Source: Vicinamibacteraceae bacterium
GTDB taxonomy: Bacteria; Acidobacteriota; Thermoanaerobaculia; Multivoradales; Multivoraceae
DNA: 44,796 nucleotides
NCBI GenBank assembly: GCA_012270995.1
Contig: JAAXHG010000183.1
Span: forward strand, 1 to 44,796
Direction: 5' to 3'
The notes beneath the pieces are model-generated. The model saw only the letters and a program-made list of their open reading frames with translations. It made no database searches and was not told the DNA's origin. Of this stretch, positions 17,045 to 29,046 are shown piece by piece. The position numbers and the translations under genes are program-made. How positions within the stretch are numbered: the first letter of the stretch is position 1; every line of letters starts with the position of its first letter.

Positions 17045-18571
17045 GTGAATTCGTTCCTGTCCTCTTGCCTTGTTGCCGCAGCCCTGGTTGCCCACATCCC
17101 CGCCCACGCCCAGGAGGCCGATTCCGCCGCGGACCCGGCCCGCTGGGAAACCAGCCACTCGATCGTGATCGGGGGCGAGACGGTCGAGTACGACGCGGTC
17201 GTCTCGGGCACGACCCTGACCAACGACAACGGCGACCCGGCGGCCGAACTGTGGTACACGGCCTACTTCCGCACCAACGGGGCGCCGTCGCGGCAGCGGC
17301 CGATCGTCTTTTCGTACAACGGGGGCCCGGGATCGGCCTCGTTCTGGCTCCACATGGGGATCATGGGACCGCGGCGCGTGGTGACCCCGGACGTGGGCCC
17401 GCAGGGAGCGCCCCCTTATCCGCTCGAGGACAACGCCTACACCATCCTCGACATCGCCGACATCGTGATGGTGGACCCGATCGGGACCGGATTCAGCCAC
17501 ATGCTCGGCGAAACGCCCGGTTCGGACTACTGGGGCATCGACGAGGACGCGAAGTCGCTTGCCCAGTTCATCCGGAGGTTCCTCAGCGCGCACGACCGCT
17601 GGAACTCGCCCCGCTACCTGCTCGGCGAGAGCTACGGCACGACCCGATCGGCCGTGCTCGCCAGCCACCTGCAGCGCGCGAACATCGACCTGAACGGTAT
17701 CGTCCTGGTCTCGGCGGTCCTGCAGTTCAACACGATCCAGTTCGCGCCCGGCGACGACCTCCCCTACATCGTCAACCTGCCGTCCTACACCGTCGCCGCC
17801 CGCTACCTGGACGCGCTGCCGGAGAAGACCCCGGCGGACCTCGAGGACCTGATGGCCGAAGTCGAGGAATGGGCGCTCACCGAGTACGCCACCGCGCTGC
17901 TTCGGGGCAGCACGCTCGACCCGGACACCCGTGCCCGGGTGGTCGACCGCCTGCACCGCTACACCGGGCTCTCCCGCGACTTCATCGAGAAGTCGGACCT
18001 GCGGGTGACCGCCCCGGCCTTCGAGGCCGAGCTGCTCCGCGACGAAGGGAAGATCGTCGGCCGTCTGGACGCCCGCTTCACCGGCCCGGCCGGGAACACG
18101 CTGGGCGCCCGGCCTTCCCACGACCCGCAGTCCACGGCGATCAGCTCGGCCTACACGTCGGCGTTCAACAGCTACCTGCGGAGCGAGCTCGGCTACGACG
18201 GCGACCGCGAATACGTCCCGAGCGGCGGCGTCCGCGACTGGAACTGGGGGCGGGTGAGCGCAGGCCGCTTCTCGCGCGGCGACGGCACACCGAACGTCGC
18301 CCCCGACCTGGCCGCCGCCATGCGCCGGAATCCCGCGCTCGAAGTGCTCCTGATCAACGGCCTGTACGACCTGGCGACTCCCTACTTCGCGGCCGTTTGG
18401 ACGATGGACCACATGGGTCTGCCGCCGGCACTCAGGGCCAACATCCAGCGCGAGGACTTCGCCGCCGGCCACATGATGTACGTGGAGCAGTCCCTGCTGC
18501 CGCAGTGGAAGGAGACGCTCGACGCCTTCATCCTGCGGACTTCGGGCAGCGGCGCGCGAGATCCCGACTGA
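17045..18571 (+). CDS. Secreted serine carboxypeptidase-like protein (peptidase family S10)
   Basis: A 508-residue alpha/beta hydrolase of the S10 type. It has a signal peptide (NSFLSSCLVAAALVAHIPAH then AQEA), the oxyanion motif SYNGGPGSAS, the nucleophile S196 in LLGESYGTTR, the acid in INGLYDLATPY and the histidine in AAGHMMYVE, so the Ser-Asp-His triad is complete. The GTG at 17045 is chosen because the signal peptide begins there with GGGAGA upstream; the longer frame from 16934 adds unlikely sequence. S10 enzymes remove C-terminal residues at acidic pH; bacterial members like this are common in soil and marine oligotrophs. It is followed by 99 bases and the DUF1592 gene on the same strand. 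Confidence 0.9.
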   Translation: MNSFLSSCLVAAALVAHIPAHAQEADSAADPARWETSHSIVIGGETVEYDAVVSGTTLTNDNGDPAAELWYTAYFRTNGAPSRQRPIVFSYNGGPGSASFWLHMGIMGPRRVVTPDVGPQGAPPYPLEDNAYTILDIADIVMVDPIGTGFSHMLGETPGSDYWGIDEDAKSLAQFIRRFLSAHDRWNSPRYLLGESYGTTRSAVLASHLQRANIDLNGIVLVSAVLQFNTIQFAPGDDLPYIVNLPSYTVAARYLDALPEKTPADLEDLMAEVEEWALTEYATALLRGSTLDPDTRARVVDRLHRYTGLSRDFIEKSDLRVTAPAFEAELLRDEGKIVGRLDARFTGPAGNTLGARPSHDPQSTAISSAYTSAFNSYLRSELGYDGDREYVPSGGVRDWNWGRVSAGRFSRGDGTPNVAPDLAAAMRRNPALEVLLINGLYDLATPYFAAVWTMDHMGLPPALRANIQREDFAAGHMMYVEQSLLPQWKETLDAFILRTSGSGARDPD

Positions 18572-18670
18572 CAGGCGCGGACCGGCCGGCCGCTTCCGTC
18601 CTGGAATAGACGGGACTGATACAGTGTTACAAGTTCGCCCGTACCGGAGTCCCAGCCTGCCCCGTACGCC

Positions 18671-20506
18671 ATGAAGTTCGATCTCAGGACGATCCTGGTA
18701 ACCCTATGCGCTGCCGCCCTCGCGCTGCCAGTGGCCGCTGAAACGGAAGAACCGGGCGAGGCAATCGAAACGGCGTCCCTGGCGCTTACGCCGACCGAGT
18801 ACAACAACACGGTCGCCGACCTGCTGGGCTTCCCCAGAGACGGAGAACGATGGCCGAAGCGCCCGGCTGTCGCCGACCGGATCAGCCCGCGGCGCACCGC
18901 CAGCAAGGGCGTGTTCTCGCCACCGCCGCCGCCCGACCCGTGGCCGTGGCCATTTCCGGACGAGCCCGGTTCCGACGGCTTCGAGGGCATTGCACAGGGC
19001 CAGAGTCCGTCCTCCTACCAGGTCGAGGAACTCCACCTCGCCGGGATGCACTTCGGGTCCTTCGCCCTGCTCTCGCCGACCTTCTTCAACTGCCCTAGCT
19101 GGTCCGACCTGCCGTCCGCGGAGCGCGAGGCCTGTGCCGCGACGAGCATCCTCCGCTTCGCCGAGCGGGCGTACCGCCGGCCGTTGCACGAAGGAGAGCG
19201 CGGTCGGATCGAGGCTTTCTGGCAAGCGCAGGTCGCCACAAAACCGATCGGTGAAGCGGCGGCGCTCACCGTCGCCGGCATCCTTCAGGCCCCGGCGTTC
19301 CACTTCAAGCTGGAGCCGGACGCCACGGAAGCCGCGAGACTCGATCCGTGGCAACTCGCCACGCGGCTGTCGTACTTCCTCTGGGACTCGATGCCGGACG
19401 AGGAGCTCTTCCGGGCGGCCGGCGCCGGCGAACTCGAGACCGCGGAAGGCGTCGAACGGCACGCACGGCGCATGCTCGACGACCCGAAGGCCCGGCCGGC
19501 CGTCGTCCACTTTCATCACCAGTGGCTCGGTACCGACCAGGTCCTCCTGATCGCGCCCGCCCGCCGCGCCTTCGGCCCGCGGTTCGGCGTTTCCCGAGTA
19601 CTCAGGAACACGCGAGACGACGACACGACGTGGCCGGCGATCCTGGGTCCGATCCGGCACTCGATGAGGCTGGAGACCGAGCTGTTCGTCGAAGAGGCGA
19701 TCTTCGACCGGGCGGGAACGTTCACCGAGCTGATGACCGGCAATCACGGCTACATGTCACGCAACACGTCGCCGATTTACGGCGCCACGACGACCCCGGA
19801 CGAACGACGCGCGGCCCTGACCCGGCAGATCGAGTACGTCTCCGTATCGGTCGGACGCAAGAAGCCGCTCACCCTCCATCCGGTCGTGCTGGACCCCGCG
19901 CAGCGGGCAGGCGTGCTGACCCTGCCGTCGGTTCTGGCCATCGGCGCGTACGCCGTCCAACCGGGCCCGATCCCCCGCGGGGTGCGCGTCCTGGAGCGCA
20001 TCGCCTGCATGGAAATGGGCGATCCGATCGAAGGCGTCGAGAGCGCGTTACCGCCGGACGCGCTCGGCGTCGAGAGCACGAACCGCCAACGGACCGCCGC
20101 CGCGACCAAACCGCGCGAGTGCAACTCCTGCCACCGCCGAATCAACCCGGCCGGGTTCGCCTTCGAGCACTACGACGCGATGGGCGCGTGGCGAGCCGAG
20201 GACAACGGACAGCCGGTCGACGCCAGCGGCTCGCTCCGGCTGCCCGGCGCCGAGGAACTCACGTTCGCCGACGGAGTCGAGTTCGCGCACAAGCTGGCCG
20301 CCAGCCGCCGGGTGCGGGACTGCTACGCGCTCCACTGGACGCGCTATGCGCTCGGCAGCCACCTGGAGAGAAACGCTCCCGGGCTCGAACCGATCCAGAA
20401 GCGTTTCCGCGAGAACGACTCGGTCAAGGAACTCCTGGTCTCGATCGCCACCAGCGACCTCTTTCGCACCCGTTCCGCCGGGGTAGGCTCCGAGAGCGGC
20501 CCATGA
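18671..20506 (+). CDS. DUF1592/DUF1588-type exported c-haem protein
   Basis: A 611-residue protein with a signal peptide (residues 1-23) and the domain string seen in planctomycete/acidobacterial proteins: DUF1587 (LTPTEYNNTVADLLGF), DUF1595 (ERAYRRPLHEGERGRIE), DUF1592 (LATRLSYFLWDSMPDEELF), DUF1588 (AGVLTLPSVLAIGAYAVQPG) and a C-terminal DUF1585-like part. In the DUF1588 region there is one CXXCH motif, C484-N-S-C487-H488, a likely covalent haem c site. No separate N-terminal cytochrome domain is present. Its TGA overlaps the ATG of the DUF1552 gene (ATGA), a partnership seen repeatedly in genomes with these families. Biochemical role unknown; periplasmic electron transfer is inferred. Confidence 0.9.
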   Translation: MKFDLRTILVTLCAAALALPVAAETEEPGEAIETASLALTPTEYNNTVADLLGFPRDGERWPKRPAVADRISPRRTASKGVFSPPPPPDPWPWPFPDEPGSDGFEGIAQGQSPSSYQVEELHLAGMHFGSFALLSPTFFNCPSWSDLPSAEREACAATSILRFAERAYRRPLHEGERGRIEAFWQAQVATKPIGEAAALTVAGILQAPAFHFKLEPDATEAARLDPWQLATRLSYFLWDSMPDEELFRAAGAGELETAEGVERHARRMLDDPKARPAVVHFHHQWLGTDQVLLIAPARRAFGPRFGVSRVLRNTRDDDTTWPAILGPIRHSMRLETELFVEEAIFDRAGTFTELMTGNHGYMSRNTSPIYGATTTPDERRAALTRQIEYVSVSVGRKKPLTLHPVVLDPAQRAGVLTLPSVLAIGAYAVQPGPIPRGVRVLERIACMEMGDPIEGVESALPPDALGVESTNRQRTAAATKPRECNSCHRRINPAGFAFEHYDAMGAWRAEDNGQPVDASGSLRLPGAEELTFADGVEFAHKLAASRRVRDCYALHWTRYALGSHLERNAPGLEPIQKRFRENDSVKELLVSIATSDLFRTRSAGVGSESGP

Positions 20507-21906
20507 TCTCGAGACGCCACCTGCTGCAACTCGGAGGGCTCACGGCCCTCGGCTCCGGCTGGCCGGGCGGTGCCTTGCGCGCACTGGCCCAGAGCCCGGC
20601 TCAGGTCCGGCGCCTGATCCTGATCAGCCACTGCCACGGCTGGCCCTACGCCACCTGGAAGATGCGCCCGGAGGGAGTCTCCGAGAGCGAACCCTGGTCG
20701 GTCGACCTGGAGCAACTCCCGGAGACGGCGTTCAGCAGGCCCCTGGCTCCGCTCTACGAGCATCGTCGCCGCATCCTCGCCCTGGACGGCCTGTCCCTGG
20801 CCACCGCCGAACTCGACGGCGGCGGCAACCGGCACGACCGCGGCTGGGTCCACGCGTGGACCGGCAACACAGCGGACTTCGGCGCCCGCGACACCCGTTC
20901 GACGTCGGCCTCCCTCGACCAGCTCGTGGCCGCGCACGTGGCGCGGGCGGACCGGCTGCCGTCGCTCGAGGTCTCGGTCGACGCCGCGCTCGAGGCGGGC
21001 CGGCCGATCAGCTACAACAGCGGCGGCGTGCGGCTGCCGGCCGAGAACACGCCCCTGCGCGCCTGGAACCGCGTCTTCGGACCGGCGTCCTCCGGCGACA
21101 CGGTCGGCGCGTATCGGCGCAGCACTCTCGATTTCGCGTACCAGGAGTACCGGGCGGTCGCCGCCCGCTTCGACGCCAACGACCGCGCCCGGCTCGAGTC
21201 CCACTTCGGCCTGGTCGACCGGCTCGGTCACCGGCTCGAGGGCCTGGCGACGCTGTCCTGCGACGCGCCTCCCCGCCCCGCCGCCTCGTTCGACCGCTAC
21301 GACCTGCAGTTCGACGCCTTCGTCGACATCATCGCCGCCGCCTTCAGTTGCGACATCACGCGGGTCGTCTCGTTCTCCCTCGGCGAGATGCCGACGGCGG
21401 AGTTCGGGGCCGACCACATCAGCGACAAGGTGCACAAGGGCATCGCCCACTACATCCACGAGGACATCCGCAAGCACGACGCGATGACGCAGTACGCGGC
21501 CTACCACGGCCAGCAGGTCGCCCGTCTCGTCAGCACCCTGGAGTCGATTCCGGACGCGGACGGCGGCTCGCTCATGGACAACACCCTGATCGTCTGGGGC
21601 TCCGAACTCGGCGACGGCTGGCACGGCTACCGCAACTACTGCCCTGTCCTCGTCGGCGGCTCCTGGGCCTTCGACACCGGCCGGTACCTGTACTGGCCCC
21701 ACGAAACACCCGCCGAGATGCGAGTCCCGGCCCAGGTGGCCCCAGGCGGCCTCACGCGGTTCGCCGGCGTCCCCCACCAGCACCTCCTGGTCAGCATCGC
21801 CCGCGCCATGGGCCTCGACGCCAACCACGTCGGCCTCCAACACGCCTACGGCCAACGCGGCGACTACATCTCCCTGGTCGGCCCGCTGGCCGGTCTCACG
21901 GCGTAA
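20503..21906 (+). CDS. DUF1552 family Tat-exported protein
   Basis: A 467-residue protein with a twin-arginine signal (ISRRHLLQLGGLTALGSG). It continues with family-like segments: LILISHCHGWPYATWKM near the N-terminus, LDQLVAAHVARADRLPSLEV, FDAFVDIIAAAFSCDITRVV, and MDNTLIVWGSELGDGWHGYR near the C-terminus. The last segments resemble the DUF1501/sulfatase-like fold, in which DUF1552 sits. It overlaps the DUF1592 gene by four bases, so both are made together and probably act together in the periplasm. No reaction is known. The gene ends just before an inverted-repeat element. Confidence 0.9.
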   Translation: MISRRHLLQLGGLTALGSGWPGGALRALAQSPAQVRRLILISHCHGWPYATWKMRPEGVSESEPWSVDLEQLPETAFSRPLAPLYEHRRRILALDGLSLATAELDGGGNRHDRGWVHAWTGNTADFGARDTRSTSASLDQLVAAHVARADRLPSLEVSVDAALEAGRPISYNSGGVRLPAENTPLRAWNRVFGPASSGDTVGAYRRSTLDFAYQEYRAVAARFDANDRARLESHFGLVDRLGHRLEGLATLSCDAPPRPAASFDRYDLQFDAFVDIIAAAFSCDITRVVSFSLGEMPTAEFGADHISDKVHKGIAHYIHEDIRKHDAMTQYAAYHGQQVARLVSTLESIPDADGGSLMDNTLIVWGSELGDGWHGYRNYCPVLVGGSWAFDTGRYLYWPHETPAEMRVPAQVAPGGLTRFAGVPHQHLLVSIARAMGLDANHVGLQHAYGQRGDYISLVGPLAGLTA

Positions 21907-21935
21907 CGCCCGCGACGCGACGGCGGTTTCACCCG

Positions 21936-22112
21936 CCTGCTGGGAGGTCCGGGGGGAGGGGTCCCAGTCGGACGTGAGCGCTTCGGAGGTTGACGAGAAG
22001 TCGGCGCTCACTCCACTCCGCTCGCTTCGGCCTGGCCTGGGTTTCCGAACCGGCATGGGCAGTCGCTCGCTCCGAGGCCGCTGGGACCCCTCCCCCCGGA
22101 CCTCTGAGCAGG
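21936..22112 (-). repeat. Inverted-repeat-bounded intergenic element, copy 1
   Basis: Arms at 21936-21967 and 22081-22112 are reverse complements at 30 of 32 positions and enclose 113 bases. The core read on the minus strand shares blocks with copy 2: CTCGG-purine-RCGAGCGAC, then CCGARGCGAG with GGAGTG-AGTGAGCGCC, then TCCGAA. The element sits right after the DUF1552 stop in a convergent gap. No coding potential is evident. It could be a mobile MITE-like repeat, a structured RNA or a bidirectional terminator. Confidence 0.7.
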
Positions 22113-22276
22113 CTGGACGGCGTCGGACGATTGCCAAGCCCCTTCGGAACCGGACGCAAGAACTGAACGAACGCGGGCAGCATCGTCAATGTCCCCTCGG
22201 GTCGGAGGTAACCCAAACGCGGCCATGGATTGGTCAGTGTCCCAACGAAGCAGCGAGCCAACGCAGCGCCCTCCAG

Positions 22277-22452
22277 CCTGCCGGGGTCCGAGGGGTCTAC
22301 CTCCAGGCGGCTCGGAACGAGCGACGGTCGACGACCCGACAGTGACCGACGCCCAACCGGAGCGAGTGGAGTGCAGTGAGCGCCAACCCCCCGGCATCCG
22401 AACAAGCGCAAACGGCACCTGGAGGTAGACCCCTCGGACCCCAACAGGCAGG
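22277..22452 (+). repeat. Inverted-repeat-bounded intergenic element, copy 2
   Basis: Arms at 22277-22307 and 22418-22452 match in 25 consecutive bases plus the outer six after a four-base insertion, around a 110-base core. The core is a diverged copy of the core of the element at 21936-22112, in opposite orientation. Both elements have GACCCCTC/CGGACC-rich arms. It ends 41 bases before the stop of the PQQ dehydrogenase gene on the minus strand. The 164 bases between the two elements show nothing recognisable. Confidence 0.7.
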
Positions 22453-22492
22453 CGGGTGATACCGACGCCTGTTCGGACGACGAGCCGCCGCC

Positions 22493-24529
22493 CTACTCGG
22501 GCAGTGCGAAGGCGAGGAGTTCGGACTTACGAGGGGGTGGGCGGGGAGGTGGCGGCGGTGCGTCGGCGATGGCAGTCGATGCAATGGAGGGGCCGGGCCC
22601 GGGGCGTTCGCCGCCGCCGGCTACGAGGATGTACTGGCGGCCTTCGTGCATGTAGGTCATCGGGCCGCCGTGGAGGCTGCGGTCGACCTCGAGCTGGGCC
22701 AGGAGGTCGCCGGTCGCCTTGTCGAAGGCGACGAGGTAGCTGCCGTCGGCGGAGCGGTCGCCGAGTTCGTCGACGATCGGTTCGATCGAGACGATCAGGG
22801 TCTTCGTCACCAGGACGCCGCCTTCGGTGACGACGCCGTCCTGCGGCGGCGTGCCGAGCCGGCCCAGGTTCAGGTGCCTGATCGCCGGGTGGTCGCGGGG
22901 CCCCTCCCCCAGCGGAATCTGCCACAGCATCTCGCCGCGGTTCATGTCGAAGGCGGTGATCCGCCGGTAGGGCGGCTTGAGCAGGGGCAGGCCCTGGACC
23001 TTGGGCATGGGCCGGCGGTTGATCGAGTACCGCCAGTCGGAGCGCGCCGGGTCCGGGGCCGAAAGGGAGATCGCGCCCGGGCGCGTCAGCGAGGGCACGT
23101 AGAGGATGTTCGTCTCGGGATCGAAGGAAGCGCCCGTCCAGTTCGCGCCGCCGCCCGGCCCCGGGTTCTGGAGGTAGGCGCGCTTGCCGTCCTCGCCGTG
23201 GACGATCGGCGGCGTGAAGACCGGCCCGATGACGTAGTCCCGGATCACTTCGAGGGCTTCGGCCCTCAGCTCCGGCGTGAAGTCGATCAGATCGTCGTAG
23301 TCGATGCCGAGGGTTTCGAACGGCGGCGGCCGGGTCGTGAACGGCTGTGTGCGGGACAGCTTTTCGCCCGGGATCCGCGAGTGGTAGTTGACCGGCGTCT
23401 CGACGATCGGCCAGACGGGTTCCCCGGTCGCACGGTCGAAGACGTAGGTCATCGCGACCTTCGAGACCACCGCCACCGCCTTGATGTCCCTGCCGTCGAC
23501 CACAATGTCGATCAGGTTCGGCGCGGACGCCAGGTCGTAGTCCCAGACGCCGTGGTGAATCGTCTGGAAGTGCCACACCACCTCGCCGCTCCGGGCATCG
23601 AGGCAGACGATCGACTCGGCGTAGACGTTGTCGCCGTGCCGGTCACCGCCGTAGTAGTCGTTCGTCGGCGTCCCGAACGGCAGGTAGACGTAGCCGAGCT
23701 CCTGGTCGGCGCTCATCATCGACCACACGTTCGTGTTGCCCATCTTCCGCCAGGACTCGTTCTCCCAGGTCTCGAGGTAGGGCTCGCCCTCCCGCGGCAC
23801 GGCGTGGAACGTCCACTTCAGCTTGCCCGTGCGGATGTCGAAACCGCGGACATCTCCGGGCGGGTTGTTGTTGCGGAGCGGAAAGTCGAAGACCGTGCCG
23901 CCGACGACGATCGTGTCGGCCACGACGGTGACGGGCGCCGTCCAGTTCATGTTCCGGTTCGCCCGCCCCGGCAGGAGGCCCTGCATCAGGTCGACGACGC
24001 CCTCCTCGCCGAACTCCGGATCCGGCCTGCCGGTCTTCGTGTCGATCGACACCAGCCGTCCGGCCCGCGTCGCGATGAGGACACGCTCCGCCGTTCCGTC
24101 GGTCCAGTACTCGAGACCGCGAATCTGCGCCATCCCGCGCCGCTGTTCGATCTCCCAGTCCCTCGGGTCGTGCCGCCAGAGTGTCTCGCCGGTCGCCGGA
24201 TCCAGGGCGGCGACCTGGCCGAGGCCCGTCGGAATGTAGACGACGCCGTCGATCATCAGCGGCATTCCCCGGAAGGAACCTGGTACGAGGTCGGTCAGAT
24301 TCTTGAGCAGCACGTCGGCCGACTCCCAGCGCCAGGCAACCTCCAACCGGCCGAAGTTGTCCCGGTCGATCTGGTCCAGGGGCGAGTAGCGGGTGGAGCC
24401 GCTGTCGGCGCCGAAGTGCCGCCACTCCCCGCCTTCCGCGCCGTGTTGAGCTGCGGCTGGAACGGCGGCAACGCCCAGAACCAAGGACCAGGCAAGACCT
24501 GGCACCGCCAGCCGACCGACTCTCGACAT
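22493..24529 (-). CDS. PQQ-dependent dehydrogenase (quinoprotein), secreted
   Basis: A 678-residue beta-propeller quinoprotein of the membrane/periplasmic alcohol-glucose dehydrogenase class. A signal peptide (SRVGRLAVPGLAWSLVLGVA) precedes EWRHFGADSGSTRYSPLDQI, the classic first-blade sequence, followed by VAALDPATGETLWRHDP, AVHFQTIHHGVWDYDL-like blade W (FQTIHHGVWDYDLASAPNL), TYVFDRATGEPVWPI and TAFDMNRGEMLWQI. No C-terminal cytochrome c domain is visible, so electrons must go to a separate carrier. ATG 24529 is preferred over ATG 24559 because AAGGGGA lies at proper distance. It diverges from the CRTAC1 gene across 69 bases, which must hold both promoters. Substrate not predictable. The final 30 residues include a proline run. 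Confidence 0.92.
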   Translation of the reverse strand: MSRVGRLAVPGLAWSLVLGVAAVPAAAQHGAEGGEWRHFGADSGSTRYSPLDQIDRDNFGRLEVAWRWESADVLLKNLTDLVPGSFRGMPLMIDGVVYIPTGLGQVAALDPATGETLWRHDPRDWEIEQRRGMAQIRGLEYWTDGTAERVLIATRAGRLVSIDTKTGRPDPEFGEEGVVDLMQGLLPGRANRNMNWTAPVTVVADTIVVGGTVFDFPLRNNNPPGDVRGFDIRTGKLKWTFHAVPREGEPYLETWENESWRKMGNTNVWSMMSADQELGYVYLPFGTPTNDYYGGDRHGDNVYAESIVCLDARSGEVVWHFQTIHHGVWDYDLASAPNLIDIVVDGRDIKAVAVVSKVAMTYVFDRATGEPVWPIVETPVNYHSRIPGEKLSRTQPFTTRPPPFETLGIDYDDLIDFTPELRAEALEVIRDYVIGPVFTPPIVHGEDGKRAYLQNPGPGGGANWTGASFDPETNILYVPSLTRPGAISLSAPDPARSDWRYSINRRPMPKVQGLPLLKPPYRRITAFDMNRGEMLWQIPLGEGPRDHPAIRHLNLGRLGTPPQDGVVTEGGVLVTKTLIVSIEPIVDELGDRSADGSYLVAFDKATGDLLAQLEVDRSLHGGPMTYMHEGRQYILVAGGGERPGPGPSIASTAIADAPPPPPRPPPRKSELLAFALPE

Positions 24530-24598
24530 CCGGAATCCCCTTCGTTGGAACCGGCGCATCTTACTTTGGCGTCATCGCTGCTACCGTCAACTCCCGCC

Positions 24599-27644
<3,046 letters not shown>

Positions 27645-27658
27645 CCTGTCTCGGGATC

Positions 27659-28945
27659 TCAGTCGCCGCACAGGAAAACCGCGACATCCGCCACGTTCGT
27701 TCCCGTCGCTCCGGTCCGCAGCAACGCGCCGCCGGCATCCAGCGCGCGGTAGGAGTCGTTGTCCTCGAGCGCGGCGACCGGATCGACACCTGCGCCTCGG
27801 ATGCTGGCGATCGTCGAGGCGTCGACCATGCCACCCGCGGCGTCGGTGGGTCCGTCACGGCCGTCCGTGCCGGCGGCGAGGAACACCCAGTCGTGGCGGT
27901 CGGCGAGCGAACTCTCCGCCGCTTCGAGCGCGAAGGCGAGGGCCAACTCCTGGTTCCGGCCGCCCGTGCCGCCGCCGCGGACCGTGACCGTCGTCTCGCC
28001 GCCGGCAACCCAGGCGTGGAACGGCGTGGCAGCGAAGCGAACCGCGAGCGTCGCGCCGACTTCGCGCGCCTCGCCCTCAAGCGGCTCCGGTTCGACCTCG
28101 ACGCCCGTGCCGCAGGCCGCGGCCATCGCCCCGACGCTCGTCCGGTTGCCGCCGACGATCCGGTAGATCGCCTCGTCGAAGATCGGATCGCCCGGTTTCG
28201 GTGTCTCTTCCAACTCGCCGCGGACGCCGGCCTCGAACCGGTCCCGCACGGGCGCCGGGCACGTCTCCAGCGCACCGCACCGCTCCAGAACCGCGCGGGC
28301 TTCCGCAAACGTCGAAGGGTCGGGCGCCGTCGGACCACTGCCGATCACGGAAGGATCGTCGTCGATCACGTCGGACAACGCGAGTGTCACCACCGCGGCG
28401 GGGCGCAACTGGCGCAGCAGCCCTCCACCCTTGATCGTCGACAGGTGCTTGCGCACCGCGTTCAGCTCGTGGATCGTGGCCGCACCCCGGAGCAGTTGGC
28501 GGGTCACCTCCAGCTTGTCCGCCAGCGAGACGCCCGGCGCCGGTGCCGGCACCAGCGCGGAAGCACCGCCGGAAATCAGGACCAGGGCCAGGTCGCCGGG
28601 CCCCAACTCTGCGGCCCGTCGTTCAACCTCTCTCGCGGCGGCCTGCCCTCGTTCGTCCGGCAACGGGTGTCCGGATCGCAGGGCTTCGAAGTGGCCGAGG
28701 CGCTTCGCCTCGTCGTGGGCCACGACCAACACGTCGGCAGGCAGTACAGGGTCGCCAAGCACCTCGATCGCGGCTCGGGTCATGCCGAACGCGGCCTTCC
28801 CCACGGCCAGCACCGCGACCCGGACACCTGGTGCGGCTTGCAGATCGAGTCCGCGAAGCGCCGAAGCGGTCGACCGCACCGGATCGGCAGCCGCGACGCC
28901 CTTCAGGAAGATCTCCGTGGCCCGCTGTCTGAGCGCCTCCGCCAT
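27659..28945 (-). CDS. Glycerate 2-kinase (MOFRL family)
   Basis: A 428-residue glycerate kinase of the DUF4147/MOFRL type. Visible family segments are VAVLAVGKAAFGM, SGHPLPDERG, LVLISGGASALVPAP, NAVRKHLSTIKGGGLLRQL, SDVIDDDPSVIGSGPTAPDP, the C-terminal MOFRL part AGGETTVTVRGGGTGGRNQE and AAGTDGRDGPTDAAGGMVD. This family makes 2-phosphoglycerate from D-glycerate, the substrate of the neighbouring enolase. ATG 28945 (MAEALRQRATEIFLKG) is used; an in-frame extension to 29047 would run through the antitoxin promoter region. Its upstream region is shared divergently with the Xre/RES operon. Confidence 0.93.
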   Translation of the reverse strand: MAEALRQRATEIFLKGVAAADPVRSTASALRGLDLQAAPGVRVAVLAVGKAAFGMTRAAIEVLGDPVLPADVLVVAHDEAKRLGHFEALRSGHPLPDERGQAAAREVERRAAELGPGDLALVLISGGASALVPAPAPGVSLADKLEVTRQLLRGAATIHELNAVRKHLSTIKGGGLLRQLRPAAVVTLALSDVIDDDPSVIGSGPTAPDPSTFAEARAVLERCGALETCPAPVRDRFEAGVRGELEETPKPGDPIFDEAIYRIVGGNRTSVGAMAAACGTGVEVEPEPLEGEAREVGATLAVRFAATPFHAWVAGGETTVTVRGGGTGGRNQELALAFALEAAESSLADRHDWVFLAAGTDGRDGPTDAAGGMVDASTIASIRGAGVDPVAALEDNDSYRALDAGGALLRTGATGTNVADVAVFLCGD

Positions 28946-28984
28946 GTGCAGAGGATACGGCTCAACGTCGGCGCCTGCCGGACC

Positions 28985-29024
28985 TTGACAGGGAACGTCC
29001 ATTTGGTGCATTCTTCTGCACCAA
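28985..29024 (+). promoter_or_regulatory. Promoter region and palindromic operator of the Xre/RES operon
   Basis: A consensus -35 TTGACA at 28985-28990 is followed, where the -10 should lie, by a perfect 8+8 palindrome, TTGGTGCA (29003-29010), TTCTTC, TGCACCAA (29017-29024). The palindrome ends 22 bases before the antitoxin ATG (29047). Autorepression by the Xre antitoxin (or the toxin-antitoxin complex) is the expected control, and the spacing fits it. The exact -10 box is not clear. Confidence 0.65.
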
Positions 29025-29046
29025 TCGGTGACAGAAGGGGTTGCCA

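Noticed and set aside
16000..18700. Possible misassembly joining two organisms between the left and right halves
   Set aside because: The impression rests only on gene style; no break in coding, no repeat and no abrupt composition change could be shown by eye. Read coverage and tetranucleotide plots would decide.
20344..22137. 597-residue minus-strand frame over DUF1552
   Set aside because: Antisense to a Tat-exported family protein; runs through the inverted-repeat element; no domain seen.
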